Positions 23,125-33,740 of a stretch of DNA of 64,000 nucleotides are shown piece after piece (positions within the stretch are counted from its first letter, which is position 1; each line of letters begins with the position of its first letter). This DNA comes from Posidonia oceanica (lineage: Eukaryota; Streptophyta; Magnoliopsida; Alismatales; Posidoniaceae). The stretch covers positions 50,434,001 through 50,498,000 of the forward strand of contig JAZBRS010000060.1 in NCBI GenBank assembly GCA_037176725.1. The letters are read 5' to 3'. The notes under the pieces are model-generated. The model searched no databases and had not been told where the DNA came from. It saw nothing but the letters and a program-made list of their open reading frames with translations. A program made the position numbers and the translations under genes.

Positions 23125-24327
23125 CTAACTAGTCCGAGGCTTCTTAGACTTCCTGGAATCAGGGAACAGAGGCGCGTCAGGTGGGATCTCGTTAATGGGC
23201 CAGAGCCCCTGCACTTCAGTCAGATACTCTAGAGTACATCCTGAGCCCATTACAGCTGCAATGTCTGATGATTGCACACCATCGCGTAAGAGGTTGGCCA
23301 ACCTCGCTGTAGCAGTAGTTGTGTTCAGTGGGTAGAGTTGAAGGAGGTCGAAGGCTATGCTACTGACAAAGGCACCTTGTTGGAAGCTGAATTGCTGCAT
23401 CACCTAGATGGGGTGGTACTCGACGCCTCTTGTAAATCCTGGCAGCACAACCAGTCTCTTGTCGCGGGCGCTGAAGAAGACAGTGAAGGGTTCGGCCGTA
23501 GACGGGATGATGCGCCAAGTTACTGTATCATCCGTTAGCCCTTCCAACCTTTCATATTCCTCGCGGACATTCTTGATTGTCTTGGCATGGCCGCTGCTGT
23601 AGTATGTCTCAAAAGCTGTCCTCTGCAGGTGTAGGATGTACGCTCCCAAGTGTCCCACTAGCTAGACCTGCACTAAGGCCCTGCAACCATGAAAGTTACG
23701 GCAGCGGTAAGAGATGCTGTCCAGTCCGCGGTATGTCTCTGCCAGAACCACTGGGGCTAGGTCAATCTGCCGGGTTACCATGGCATGTGCAATCTCGGCG
23801 ACTTCGATCGCAACCGTCATCTGACCGTGGCTGAATACAAGCTTACCTAAAAAGTGAGTGACAAAGCCTCGAAGCCATAGTTCATCTCCAAGCTCGGTGC
23901 GCTTCTTGGCAACTTCATCAAAGTATGCCAGGCTAAGCATGGGCTCAGGCCCGCTGGTGCAGATCAACTTTTGTTGGCACTCCTCAGTTAGGAGCCCAGT
24001 CAGTAGCCTCAGGGCTATAATGTATCCTTCCCACTTCATGAAGACGGTAGGCCCCATTAGCTTGGAGAAGCCGCAGATCCGGCGTACTTCCTCCAGTGTG
24101 GGGGTCAGCTCTACCTTGTCGAAGCGGAAGACGTGGTGTGCTGGTTTCCAGAACCTCGCCGCAACACACAGAAGATGCCGGCTCACCTCTACATCGGCTG
24201 CTTTCAGAAGCTTGGACGGGAGGCCCCATAGGCGCAACCTCTCACGGTCACCCTCGGTGAGTTGGCGAATCCATTCGCGAAGAGTCCCAGAGCAATGGGT
24301 GGGGGTCACCAAAGTGGGGAAGCCCAT
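23125..24327 (-). pseudogene. DUF7745-like ORF of E1, 400 codons with two in-frame TAGs
   Basis: One continuous frame from MGFPTLVTP (24327) to SRKSKKPRTS, broken only by TAG at 23662-23664 (a Trp position in B) and TAG at 23404-23406 (an Arg position in A and B). Length is 1203 bp, the same as the B copy from its equivalent Met. The N-terminal part has LREWIRQL, SRHLLCVAARFWKPAHHVFRF and ELTPTLEEV; the middle has ETYRGLDSISYRCRNFHGC. This is the pattern I know as DUF7745, related to the plant mobile domain. No signal peptide or membrane segment is evident. It lies 1.5 kb downstream of pol, on the same strand. Function is unknown. The start is chosen because it is conserved with B. Confidence 0.75.
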
Positions 24328-25811
24328 TGCGTAGAAGAAGATGTGGGCAACGGGTGCAGAGTCTTCGAGTACCTGAAGCCAGAGTTGTTCATCAATTCAA
24401 ATCAAGAGCAGGCATACAATACTGGCTTTCAGAGAAACAAATGTGCATATAAAAGCTGATAAAGCAGTTCAAATGCTACAGCTAACAATCAGACCACAGA
24501 TTTCAAGCAAATTCAGTTATGCAAAGGGGGGCTTCGCCTACACAAGGCAAAGTTGCACAAAAGGCACTCTTGTCCTCGTCTGTGCAGAGCGAGGGAGCAA
24601 CGGAAAGGGGGCTTCGTACGTCCAGAGCGAAGTCACAAAAGGAAGGACGCTTGTCCTTGTCCTGCATGGAGCAAGGGGGCAAGCGAAAAGAGACTTCGTC
24701 CGCCCGGAGCGAAGTCGCACAGAGATGAGGGGCGGTGCCTGACTGCACAGGCTCGACGGCCCGTGAGGGGCCCCAAGGTGCCAAGGTGGTCCCTACTACC
24801 TCTGAAGTGATTGCCCTGTCTCTGATTACTGATATACTCCCTGAGCTGCTGTGCTGACAGTGATAGACTGATTTGAGGCTCGAAGGCGGTCAACCTGTCT
24901 AGGCAGAAGCACTGTCCCAGTGCCGAGCTGAGCCTTGCAGAGTGGGAGGAAGAAGGCAAAGGGAGATGATTTGATAGTAGATAGATGCATGCATGATCTA
25001 TACTAAATTCCTAATGCCCTCAGCGTATGGAGTGCTTGATGCTTGCTGCAAAGGATATGAGCGGTCTCTGACTCACCGGACTCTACTCAGATTCCTAACT
25101 GTTGGTGGCACTCTGGAATGGGTGATGGTTTTTATGTTGAGGTGGTGGTGAGGTGAGGACAGGCTTCATGCCAAACTCTTGAGGACCTACACCTACTCTT
25201 TTCATTTTTCAAATTTTCTTTTACTCCCACATAGGCGTGCAGGCTTCCCCATCCCTAGCTTGGAGGTAAAAGGCACTTGGTCTAAGGCAGGGGAGTTGCT
25301 ACTGGATAGGGGTGGCTAGGCCCTGTGGGATTTGAAGGTTCCCCAGGCGCGAACTTCGACTCCTCTCCAAGGTAATTTGGAGGGACAAGGTCACACTGCT
25401 CACCTCTATCTCTAGGGCTTACTTCTGTCTTCGCCTTCTATCTTCTTTTTTTTTGGTGCCCAGGCTTAGACATGTATACTTTTTTAGCTCACACTCTCTC
25501 ACACCCTAGCATTTTATCTCCCTCTGGAGATGTAAGTCTTAGGGTGGTTTGGACATTTTGTCTATCCTCACTGGATGGTGGCTCCCTCACTAGTTAAGAC
25601 ATCTAAGTAGTGTCAGGTGAGGTAGAGTGTACTCTTTCCAAAGCAGGCAAGCATCTCCGATTTCATCACCAGGCTATATATTGTAATGCACATAATACAA
25701 ATACAACTCTCTCTTTTTGTTGTTTTTTTTTGCAAAATAAACATGACTAAAATGCATGCGTAAAATGCAAGAAGTGGGAGGGTAGGATCTCTGCAAGGTA
25801 GCAGCAGCAGG
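24328..25811 (-). other. E1 spacer between pol and the DUF7745 ORF
   Basis: No convincing gene. 24525-24725 holds about three diverged copies of an approximately 75-bp unit rich in CTTCG and GAGCGAAG motifs. 25481-25640 is clearly similar to B 50701-50870 although non-coding. On the minus strand CCTTTGCAG (complement at 25046-25054) matches the same motif in B and is a possible splice acceptor before the DUF7745 ORF. Confidence 0.6.
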
Positions 25812-27722
25812 CTACTGGTAGTACTTCTTGAGGTAGCACGCGTTGACCGATTCTGATTGTTCAACCTGGTCCATGTCCTCAAGAGCTACTGCGCCACTGA
25901 AGAAGACCCACTTGATCAGGAAGGGGTCACGCCAGTTAGGCCAGAATTTGCCTCAACCGTCTGGGAGGTGGATGGCTTGAAGGACCATATCCCCTGGATT
26001 GAAACTTCTGGGCCTAACCTTCTTCTAGTATGCTTTGGCTGAACGTTTCTGATAACATTGAGCATGATGCATGGCCTGTAGCCTATGCTCATCAATCAGG
26101 TTCAGCTGGATGCAGCGGTCTTCGACCCATTCTACTTCTTCCAGTTCAGCTTCTCGTAGGATCCGTAGTGAGGGGATCTCTACTTCAATGGGCAACACTG
26201 CCTCCATGTCGTACACCAGCGAGTACGGGGTTGCTGCTGTCGAGGTCCGGACTGATGTCCTGTATGCCCAGAGTGTGTACGGAAGCTTGTCATACCAGTC
26301 CTTGTGAGTCTCTGCCATCTTTTTCAAGATCTTGACAAGGTTCTTGTTGGCAGACTCTACTGCGCCGTTCATCTGTGGCCGATAAGGCGAGGATCGGTGA
26401 TGTTTGATGTTGAAGCTCTGTAGATAGTCTTCGATCCTCTTGGCTGTGAAGTTTGAGCCATTATCTGAGATAAGCGCGTGTGGGACCCCATACCGGGCTA
26501 TGATGTTGTTTTTGATAAACTTCTCAATAGCCACGGCAGTGACATTCTTGTACGAGGCCGCTTCCACCCGCTTGGTAAAGTAATCGATGGCCACCATGAT
26601 GAAGCAGTGACCATTCGAGGCGGCGGGATGTATGGCGCCAATGACATCAATCCCCCAGGTGGAGAAAGGCCATGGCGAAGACATGCTATGCAATTCCTGT
26701 GGGGGAGCATGTATGAAGTTCCCATGGATTTGGCAATTATGGCACCTACGCACAAACTGGCAGCAGTCTGCCTCCATGGTTGACCAGAAGTAGCCTTGGA
26801 ACATGATCTTCTTGGCTAGCAACACACCGTTCATGTGAGAGCCGCAGGTCCCTGCATGGACTTGGAGCATCAGTGTGTCGGCCTCTTTCTTGCCTACGCA
26901 GCGTAGGAGCATCTGGTTGTAAGATCTTCTATATAGATGTCCTGCCTCCATTACGTACTTTGATGCCAGACGTGTCAAAGTCTTTCTGTATGCTGTTGAG
27001 GCGTAAGGTGGGAGGTTGCCAGATTCCAGGAAGACCTTGATGTCATGGTACCACGGAAGTTCCTTTGCTGGATCCGCTTCCTCGATGCTCATGCAGTGTG
27101 TAGGTTGTTCCACATGAGAGACTGATACGTCCACTACACGGTCTTCAGGTATGTTGAGCCAGGACGCCAAGGTTGCCAGAGCATCTGCGTATGCGTTCCT
27201 TGCTCTGTTCATGTGCGTGAAGCGGATGCTCTCAAATTCTTCTATCAGCTTCAGCAGGTACTCGTGATATGGCACAAGCTTTGGATCTTTCGTCTTCCAG
27301 TCGCCGTTCACTTGGGAGATCACTAGCATGGCATCGCCGTGCACATGCAGCTTGCGCACATCATGCTCGAGTGCGACTTGCAATCCCAGAATGCAGGCTT
27401 CATACTCTACCTCATTATTGGTGTAAGGGAATGTCATCTTCCTTGCAAATGGGATTAGCTCTCCTTGCGGCATTGCTAAAACAACGTCGATGCCTCTGTC
27501 CCTTCTATTGATTGCGCCATCGAAGTACAGATGCCACTGTAGTTCGTCCTCGGGATCCTTCCGCTCCGAATCCTCCATGGCAAATAGAATGTCCTCGTTA
27601 GGGAACTGAGTCTGCAGTAGCTGGTACTCAGGCAGTGGGAAGTCGGCTAAATGATCTGCCATGGTTTGCCCCTTCATTGACTTCTGTGTGATGAAGGTGA
27701 TGTCGTACTGAGACAATAGCAC
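25812..27722 (-). pseudogene. E1 pol: archaeal-type RNase H and integrase
   Basis: Minus-strand frame of about 565 codons, then a stop (TAG, 26025-26027) and further decay to the equivalent of the B pol stop at 25812-25814. A second RNase H domain follows the retroviral-type one: YFDGAINRRDRG, a TNNEVEYEACILGL motif, GDAMLVISQVNGDW and ADALATLAS. This archaeal-type domain marks the Tat lineage. Integrase follows with a CHNC zinc-finger end, GIDVIG, SDNGSNF and AVESANK as the D, D, E positions, and the FRPNW-like C-terminal domain in the decayed part. The enzyme inserts element cDNA into the host genome. The stops make it inactive. Confidence 0.85.
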
Positions 27723-27725
27723 CTG

Positions 27726-29730
27726 TTACTTGATGCCTCGGCCTACCATGGCCGGCTTCTGGAAAAGGAACTTGATGGGGTCATGCTGGCATAAGAGCTG
27801 GACCGGGTGCGCCATCATGTAGTGCCTTAGCTTCTGCGTGGCCCAGACAAGAGACAGGTAGGTTTTCTCTATAGTGCTGTACTTGGCTTCGCAATCATTG
27901 AATTTCTTGCTCAGGTAATAGATGGCTCGCTCCTTTCTACCTGTTTCATCATGTTGGCTCAAGACGGCGCCCATGGAATGCTGCGTGGTAGAAAGGTAGA
28001 GAATCAGAGGTCTCCCTAGTGTAGGAGGGACTAGGACAGGAGGCTTGATCAGGAGCTACATGATCTTGTCAAATGCAGCTTGACACTCCTCGCTCCAGTT
28101 GATTTGCGCATTCTTCCTCAGAAGCTTGAAAATCGATTCGCAGATAGGTGTGAGCTGTGCGATGAACTAACTAATATATTGCAGACGCCCCAGCAGGCCT
28201 CTAACTTCCTTCTCAGTCTTGGGGGGTGGCATGTCCACGATGGCTTTGGCCTTGCTTGGGTCCACTTCAATTCCCCTCTAGCTGACAATGTAGCCCAGCA
28301 GCTTGCCGAACGATACCCTGAATACACATTTGCTGGGGTTGAGGCGAAGCTTGTACTTCCTCAGGCGATCAAAGAGCTTCTTGAGGCAGATGAGGTGGTC
28401 CTCAGGCTCTCTCGACTTGGCGATCATGTCATCCACGTAGACCTCGACTTCTTGGTGCATGAGGTCGTGGAACAGTGTAGTCATCGCCCTTTGATATGTT
28501 GCTCCGGCATTCTTAAGCCCAAACGGCATAACTTGGTAGCAGAAGACTCCCCAGGGAGTGATAAAGGAAGTCTTTTCCATGTCTTTCCTCTACCATTCTA
28601 ATATGGTTGTATCTGGAGAAGCCATCCATAAAGGAGAGCATCTTGTGCCCTGTAGTGTTGTCCACCAGGACGTCGATGTGCGGTAAAGGGAAGTCGTCCT
28701 TAGGACTAGCTTTGTTCAGATTCTTGTAATCAATGCACATGCGGACATTGCCATCCTTCTTGGGCACTGACACAACGTTTACAAGCCATTCCGGGTAGAG
28801 GACGACCTTGAGAAAATCGATGCTGTGTTGCTTCATGATCTCTTCTTTGATCTTGAGCAGCCACTCTGGTCGCCACTTCCGGAGCTTCTGCTTTACCGGC
28901 CTTGCATCTGGATCGAAAGGCAGGTTGTGCACCACAATCTCGACATCAAGGCCGACCATGTCTTCATAGCTCCAGGCAAAGACATCCACATATTCCATAA
29001 GGAATGCGATGAATTCTGCTCTAGCCTGGGGGGACAGTTGGGCACTGACGCAGACCTCCTTGATATCTTCCACTGTGCCAATGTTGACTGCCTCCGTCTC
29101 TTCTTCGACATGGAGGTTAGGCCCTTCTGGGTCGTCATCGTAAGGCTGAAACTCAGGCGGTGGTTCATCATTCTCATCTGCGCTTGTATCATCCTCCTCT
29201 CCATATGCTATGAGTTTAGAGAGGATCTCCTTCTCGAATGTTGGGTCTGTGATGTCGAAGGAGTGAATATGTTCCGCCTCTTGGTTCTGATGATGCCTCA
29301 GGATGGTCACGCTCACTCGAGTATTTCTGTAGGCTCGGTGGGTGATGTCTGTTCGAGCGGCCCCTGGCCCTGTTGACTGGTCTGGCTGCTCTATCTGCTC
29401 TGGCACCACTGTCACTGCTGGATCTGCCTGGCCTGCTAGGACTGCTACTATTTGTGCTGTCCCTTCCTCCGCGTTCTCAGATGTACTCGCGGGAAGTGTC
29501 GGGGACGGACGACTGTCCTCTAAGCGACTAATCTGTGTACCGTCGCCATACGCGCTGCCTGTGCAGGGCATGCGTTGCTTGAACCATCTAGACCCGCCTT
29601 CTGGCTGTGGAGTGATCAACTCATCTGGTCTAGTGTGGGTTGGCTCTGTGTCTTCTCCCAAGACCATGATTGAGGGATGGTCTTGCGGTGAAGAGGGATC
29701 TGTAGCCACGACTTTCCCTTTCCTTAACAC
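27726..29730 (-). pseudogene. E1 pol: reverse transcriptase and RNase H
   Basis: Three frame pieces. 28513-29730 holds the RT fingers (VPKKDGNVRMCIDYKNLNKA, FPLPHIDVLVDN, SFMDGFSRYN) and loses frame near 28585. 28278-28580 continues with FITPWGVFCYQVMPFGLKNA and the catalytic YVDD. 27726-27974 holds the RNase H part (MGAVLSQHDE, AIYYLSKKF, YSTIEKTYLSLVWA). Stops: TAG at 28278, TAG near 28169 and 28059, TAA at 27726-27728. RT and RNase H copy the RNA genome into DNA. Compared with B, one frameshift and at least four stops are fixed here, so it is inactive. Confidence 0.85.
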
Positions 29731-29734
29731 CTAC

Positions 29735-30980
29735 TGCTCGGCGGCGTCCTCAGCCAACGCTGCGAGTTGTTCTTGGAAGAGCAGTTCCAAGTCTCCAAGC
29801 ATATCATCCACCAGGGCCTCTGCAGTTGCACCCCCTTGTCATCTGAGGGCGTGTCGACATAATAAGCACAGTCGGCCTCTTCAAACTCCTGCTCGGCTAT
29901 TCCTTCGCCTGTGGGGTCGGCTCTGGCTGCTAGACATATTACTGCCTTGGGCGTCTGCTTTGTTGCTGGCTGGTTGGTTGGCTGACCTCCTGGCATGGCC
30001 GATTGCGGTATTGTGGCGATCAGGAATGCAAACAGGCTGGTTAGGGATGCAACTGACGGGTGCGCCGATAGGGCTAGTGTGGTGACTGGACGGGAGGCAG
30101 AGGTGCTCTTTTGGAGGTCCGATGGCTGGACGGTTGTGCTGGGGGACAAAGCACCGGCACCCATGCATGATGGTGGTTGTCTCTCTGTAGCAGCGGTGGG
30201 GGCCCACCACAAGGTTGGATCTGCTAAAGCTGACGGTTGTATGGTTGATTGAGCCACCTGCTTTGCTTGTGGTACTGCTGATGAAGCGGGTCGAGTCCCG
30301 ATGTTGCCCGATTCGGCTGACTGTACCACCGGAAATGGTGACCTCTGTACTGGTGCAGCTGCGGCCACAGATGGACTGCTGGCTGGTGCCTGAAAGTGTG
30401 CTCCTGATTTTGGAGCTGTCGATGTAGCTGTCAAAGGCACTGATGAAGCTGCAGAAGGGGAAGAAGCTGTCATCCCTGACACAGAGCTTACTGAGTCTGC
30501 CACTGTATCTGTAGAGGGAAGGGCCAGGCAAACTGACTGGGATGTTGCAGGGTTGGACTGGACCACTCTGCTGGTCTGAGCTGCTTCTATTATGCTAGAC
30601 TGCTCCTCATCTGAATAGTAGTCTTCTATGCAGACCCACTCCTCTGTTGGCAGTGGGGGGGCTCTGGCACGATACTGGCTGAGTTGAGGCTAGGCTCGTG
30701 TTCAGGTCAAGAACACCATCACGGGGCTGCCATTCATATCCCAGGCCTTGAAAGTCTCTTCTTTCCTCAGCTGCAATCGGCTCAGCGATCCCTTGGCCGT
30801 GACGTACAAGTGGCGTTCCCTTCGTGTAGCCCCACTTGCGGCAAATGTTTTCGACCATCCGGGAGGGATTGCAATGAATGGTCAGAGAGCTGACACGTTC
30901 AAGAACAGGGATATAGTTAACCAGCTCAAACCAGTTAACACGATACAAGGTATCAGACGGCTTGGGATCAAATTGGACAG
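29735..30980 (-). pseudogene. E1 protease-RT linker region
   Basis: Low-complexity Ser/Thr/Pro/Ala-rich translation in shifted frames (30566-29724 in one frame, 30948-30607 in another). 30607-30948 keeps the block with VENICRKWGYTKGTPLVRHG and IAEPIAAEERR, also present in B after the protease. No catalytic domain is visible. The long acidic linker before RT is shared with B. Confidence 0.65.
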
Positions 30981-30984
30981 TCTG

Positions 30985-31731
30985 CTAGGAGATAGAAGAG
31001 ACCGCCTCAACTGGCTCCTTATCAAAGTTTTCCTCCATGACGATGATAATGTTGTCGCCGTAGCAGAACTTGATCATGCGGTGGAGGGTTGAGGGGATCA
31101 CTTGATGCTTGTGCAGCCAAGGTCGCTCAAGCAGGAGATTAAAAGAAGGCTCCAAGTCGACGATGTAGAAATCCACATCGAAGATGACTGGGCCAATAGA
31201 AAGGGGAATAACCAGGATCCCTAGAGAATCATGGTGCGTGTTATCAAAAGAGGTCATTCCCTTCACGGCTGGCATGATGTCCTCAGCTTTGAATCTGAGC
31301 TTTAATGTTGTACGCAGGGGACAGACGTTAAGGCCTGACCCATTGTCAACCAGCGAGAGGGGAATGTGGAAACTTTTGAACTGCACCGTGATGAATAAGG
31401 GCTGATTGTGGTTAGTCCCTGCTGGAGGCAGTTCATCGCTTGAGAAAGAGATGACCTGCGGCTTCGCGATCATGCCCACCATATTCTCCAAAGCTGTAGG
31501 CACAATGGATTGGGACACATCGGCAGCCTGGAACACGTGGAGAAAAGCTTCTCGGTATTCACGGGAAGTGTGGATTAGGTCCCAAATGGAGATGTCAGCC
31601 TTGACTTTTTTCAGCTGGGTCGTAATGTCAGCTGTAGGCTGGTCTTTTTTGGAGGTAGGTGGAGTGGCTCTGGTGGTAGGTTCTGCAGCTGGGGGACCAG
31701 GGGATTGGCCTGCTGGTGGTTGTTGACTCAC
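30985..31731 (-). pseudogene. E1 aspartic protease domain
   Basis: A 248-codon open stretch with the retropepsin core. LSLVDNGSGLNVCPL holds the catalytic Asp in a DNGS form, common in Tat-lineage elements in place of DTGA. FDVDFYIVDL and LLERPWLHKHQVIPSTLH follow; the usual GRPW has become ERPW here (B keeps GRPW). The upstream KADISIWDLI segment is also shared with B. The enzyme would cleave Gag-Pol. The frame is open but flanking frames are broken. Confidence 0.8.
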
Positions 31732-31740
31732 TGGTGGCGG

Positions 31741-32551
31741 CTAGCTCACAGATGGAGTGGGTTCTGGGTGGCAAGTCTGTATACCCACCCCGATCGCGTG
31801 ACCCTCTAGCACATTTCTGCGGCGTAGTCGCAAGAGACGTGGTGGGTATCCCTGGTTAGGTTGATTACTAAGGGAACACGAGCTACGAGCTCGAGAGGGG
31901 CCACCGGGGCATTTGCTGGTTGGTGGATGGGTATGGGGTGCTACTGGGAAGGCTGTGTTGGCTCTGGTTGGGGCCTGGCTTGCAGGCAAACAGGGGATTG
32001 AGCCTCTAGTTGTATGGTGGGCCTCGCAGCAGCACGCTCTGGCTTGGCATCCAGCTGGATCATGTGAATCCCCGACTCAGAACCAGTAAGTGCCGTGCGA
32101 TAAAGGGAAGAGGAAACAGGTTCAGAAATGGGCTGGATGAGATCAGAGGGGTCCACTACGGACGTAGCGGACCCAGAGGGGAAAAGAGAATGCACACCTG
32201 AGGTCCCCACACCTCCTGAGCCAAAATGCTCCAGTAAAGGCTAGTGGACGATGCTTGGATTGGAAGGTGCTAACCCTAATGCAGAGGGGGGATTGGATGT
32301 AGGTGCTGCCTCCTGTGTGTTGATACTGATGACCTTTCAGTCAATCAGATCTTGCATAGTGCCCAGCAAGGTGATGCAACTGTTAGTCGAGTGCCCGATG
32401 ACTCGATGGAAGTTGCAGAATTGGTTTGTTTTGTACCACCTTGGAAGAGGGTTCGGTGGTGGGCGGACTTCGGGGAGCCAGAGGAGTGATGCAACCTTGG
32501 GGAAGACGGCGCTCAGCGGCTCCACTAGCTGAGTGAAGTGACGCTGGTGGT
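31741..32551 (-). pseudogene. E1 gag C-terminal part, truncated by LTR L3
   Basis: Fragments match the B gag: VEPLSAVFPKVASLLWLPEV, then CNFHRVIGHSTNSC, a CX2HX4HX4C variant of the zinc knuckle, then TSGVHSLFPSGSATSVVDPS and a Pro/Gln-rich tail. A stop at 32337 and a frame change at about 31950-31990 break it. At 32552 gag ends abruptly in TGTTGACACCCC, the start of L3, so the capsid part lies outside the window. Confidence 0.8.
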
Positions 32552-32649
32552 TGTTGACACCCCATTTTTTCGATTTTTGTGCTTAATGGATCTCTCTCTG
32601 GTGGCTTCAAAACAAACCCTAGAAAACCCCCACAAAAAACTAGAAAATT

Positions 32650-32881
32650 AAAAAACTTAGAAAACTAGAAACCCAAACCCTAGAAACCCTAGAAAAAACC
32701 CTAGGAGGAAACCTAAACCCTAAACCCTAAACCCTAGAAAACCTAGTTAAAAACCCAAACCCAAAACCCTAGAAAAAGCACTAGGTCACACTCACAAAAC
32801 CCTAGAAAAACCCTAGGTCAAACACTCACTAAACCCAGATTAAACCCTAGCTAAACCCTAGGGACCAATTCCCTAAACCCA
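32650..32881 (+). repeat. CCCTAAA/CCCTAGA telomere-like repeats in L3, first block
   Basis: Interspersed AACCCTA motifs, with three exact tandem CCTAAAC units at about 32712-32735. A second block lies at 33580-33735. They are embedded in an LTR, so they are not a chromosome end. Confidence 0.8.
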
Positions 32882-33103
32882 ACCAGCAATGGTTACCGTA
32901 GTGGTTGGGTCACCTTCACTACCTTCTCAAGCCACAGGTTCGATACCCGCCCACCGCACATAGAGTGGATTTTCCACTCTTTCTTGCATTGGGATTAATT
33001 TCCCTTCCTTCCGCCCATAGGTTTTGAACTCGTGACCTGTGGGCTTGCCTTGAAGAAAAATATCCGTTAAGCTATAGTGGGTTAGGGTAAAAAAAAAAAA
33101 AAA
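32882..33103 (+). mobile_element. tRNA-derived SINE with poly(A) tail
   Basis: A 222-bp insert flanked by perfect 14-bp repeats AATTCCCTAAACCC (32868-32881 and 33104-33117). It has an A-box-like TGGTTACCGTAGTGG near its start (32891-32905), a good pol III B box GGTTCGATACC (32938-32948) about 35 nt later, and ends in an A run. This is SINE structure mobilised by LINE machinery. The family is not identified. Confidence 0.8.
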
Positions 33104-33151
33104 AATTCCCTAAACCCATTCAAAACCTTAAACCCTAAACCCATTCAAAAC

Positions 33152-33546
33152 TAGAAGGAGATGGCTTGTCCTCTCTTGATGATTTCGATGATGATGCTTT
33201 CTTTAGGGATAACAAGCCGTCTGACTTTGAGGAGCGCGCTCCTAGTCTTGATGCGTTGTTCTATGATGACAATGGTCACAAGGCATCGAGGAAAAAGAAG
33301 AAGTATAAGATGCGTGATTGGGAGTCTTTGCTTCCACCTGGGGGCCCTCGGCGTTCGGGGCGTGTGAAGGCACGATCGGCGCTTAGTATGTTCGCAGGCA
33401 TGGAGGAGGCTTCTATTTAGGCTTCTTGTACTCTTTGTTTTGTGTGCTTTCTTGTTACTCCTTGGAGGGGTTGTCCTCCTTAGAGTTCTCTGAATGTAAT
33501 CTTTTTTGAATCAATGAAGGTTACGGTTTATAATAATAATAATAAA
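33152..33546 (+). mobile_element. 5'-truncated non-LTR retroposon with TAA-rich tail
   Basis: A 395-bp insert between copies of AAACCCATTCAAAAC (33137-33151 and 33547-33561). It ends in TTATAATAATAATAATAAA. It carries the 3' end of a coding frame ending at 33420 (acidic FDDDAFFRDN, basic KKKKYKMRDW, then FAGMEEASI) and a T-rich 3' UTR. It could be a LINE end or a processed transcript. The surrounding LTR has similar CCATTCAAAACC motifs, which weakens the TSD evidence. Confidence 0.55.
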
Positions 33547-33569
33547 AAACCCATTCAAAACCCAAACCC

Positions 33570-33740
33570 CAAACCAAAACCCTAAACCCTAAAAACCACT
33601 CTAAACCCGTTCAAAACCCTAAACCCTAAACCCTCAAAACCCTAAACCAAAACCCTAAACCCTAAACCCTAAAAACCACCCTAAACCCTAAACCTTAAAC
33701 TCTTAAAACCTTAAACCAAAACCCTAAACCCTAGAAAACC
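33570..33740 (+). repeat. CCCTAAA telomere-like repeats in L3, second block
   Basis: About fifteen ACCCTAAACC-type motifs, some exactly tandem, mixed with AAAACC spacers. Part of the LTR. Confidence 0.8.

Larger units (their letters stand above)
11434..32551 (-). mobile_element. Element E1: Tat-like Ty3/gypsy retrotransposon, decayed and interrupted
   Basis: Minus-strand element inserted in the copia internal region. It has a 3' LTR (11434-14311), PPT, a 3' UTR split by solo LTR S2, tandem arrays, a DUF7745 ORF, pol, protease and the gag C-terminus. It is cut at 32552 by LTR L3, so the gag N-terminus, PBS and 5' LTR are outside the window. Many stops and several frameshifts show it is old. 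The flank GTAAA (11429-11433) is the likely left TSD. Confidence 0.85.

Noticed and set aside
32700..33740. Chromosome end or telomere fusion
   Set aside because: The repeats are short, degenerate, and inside an LTR with identifiable start and nested inserts.
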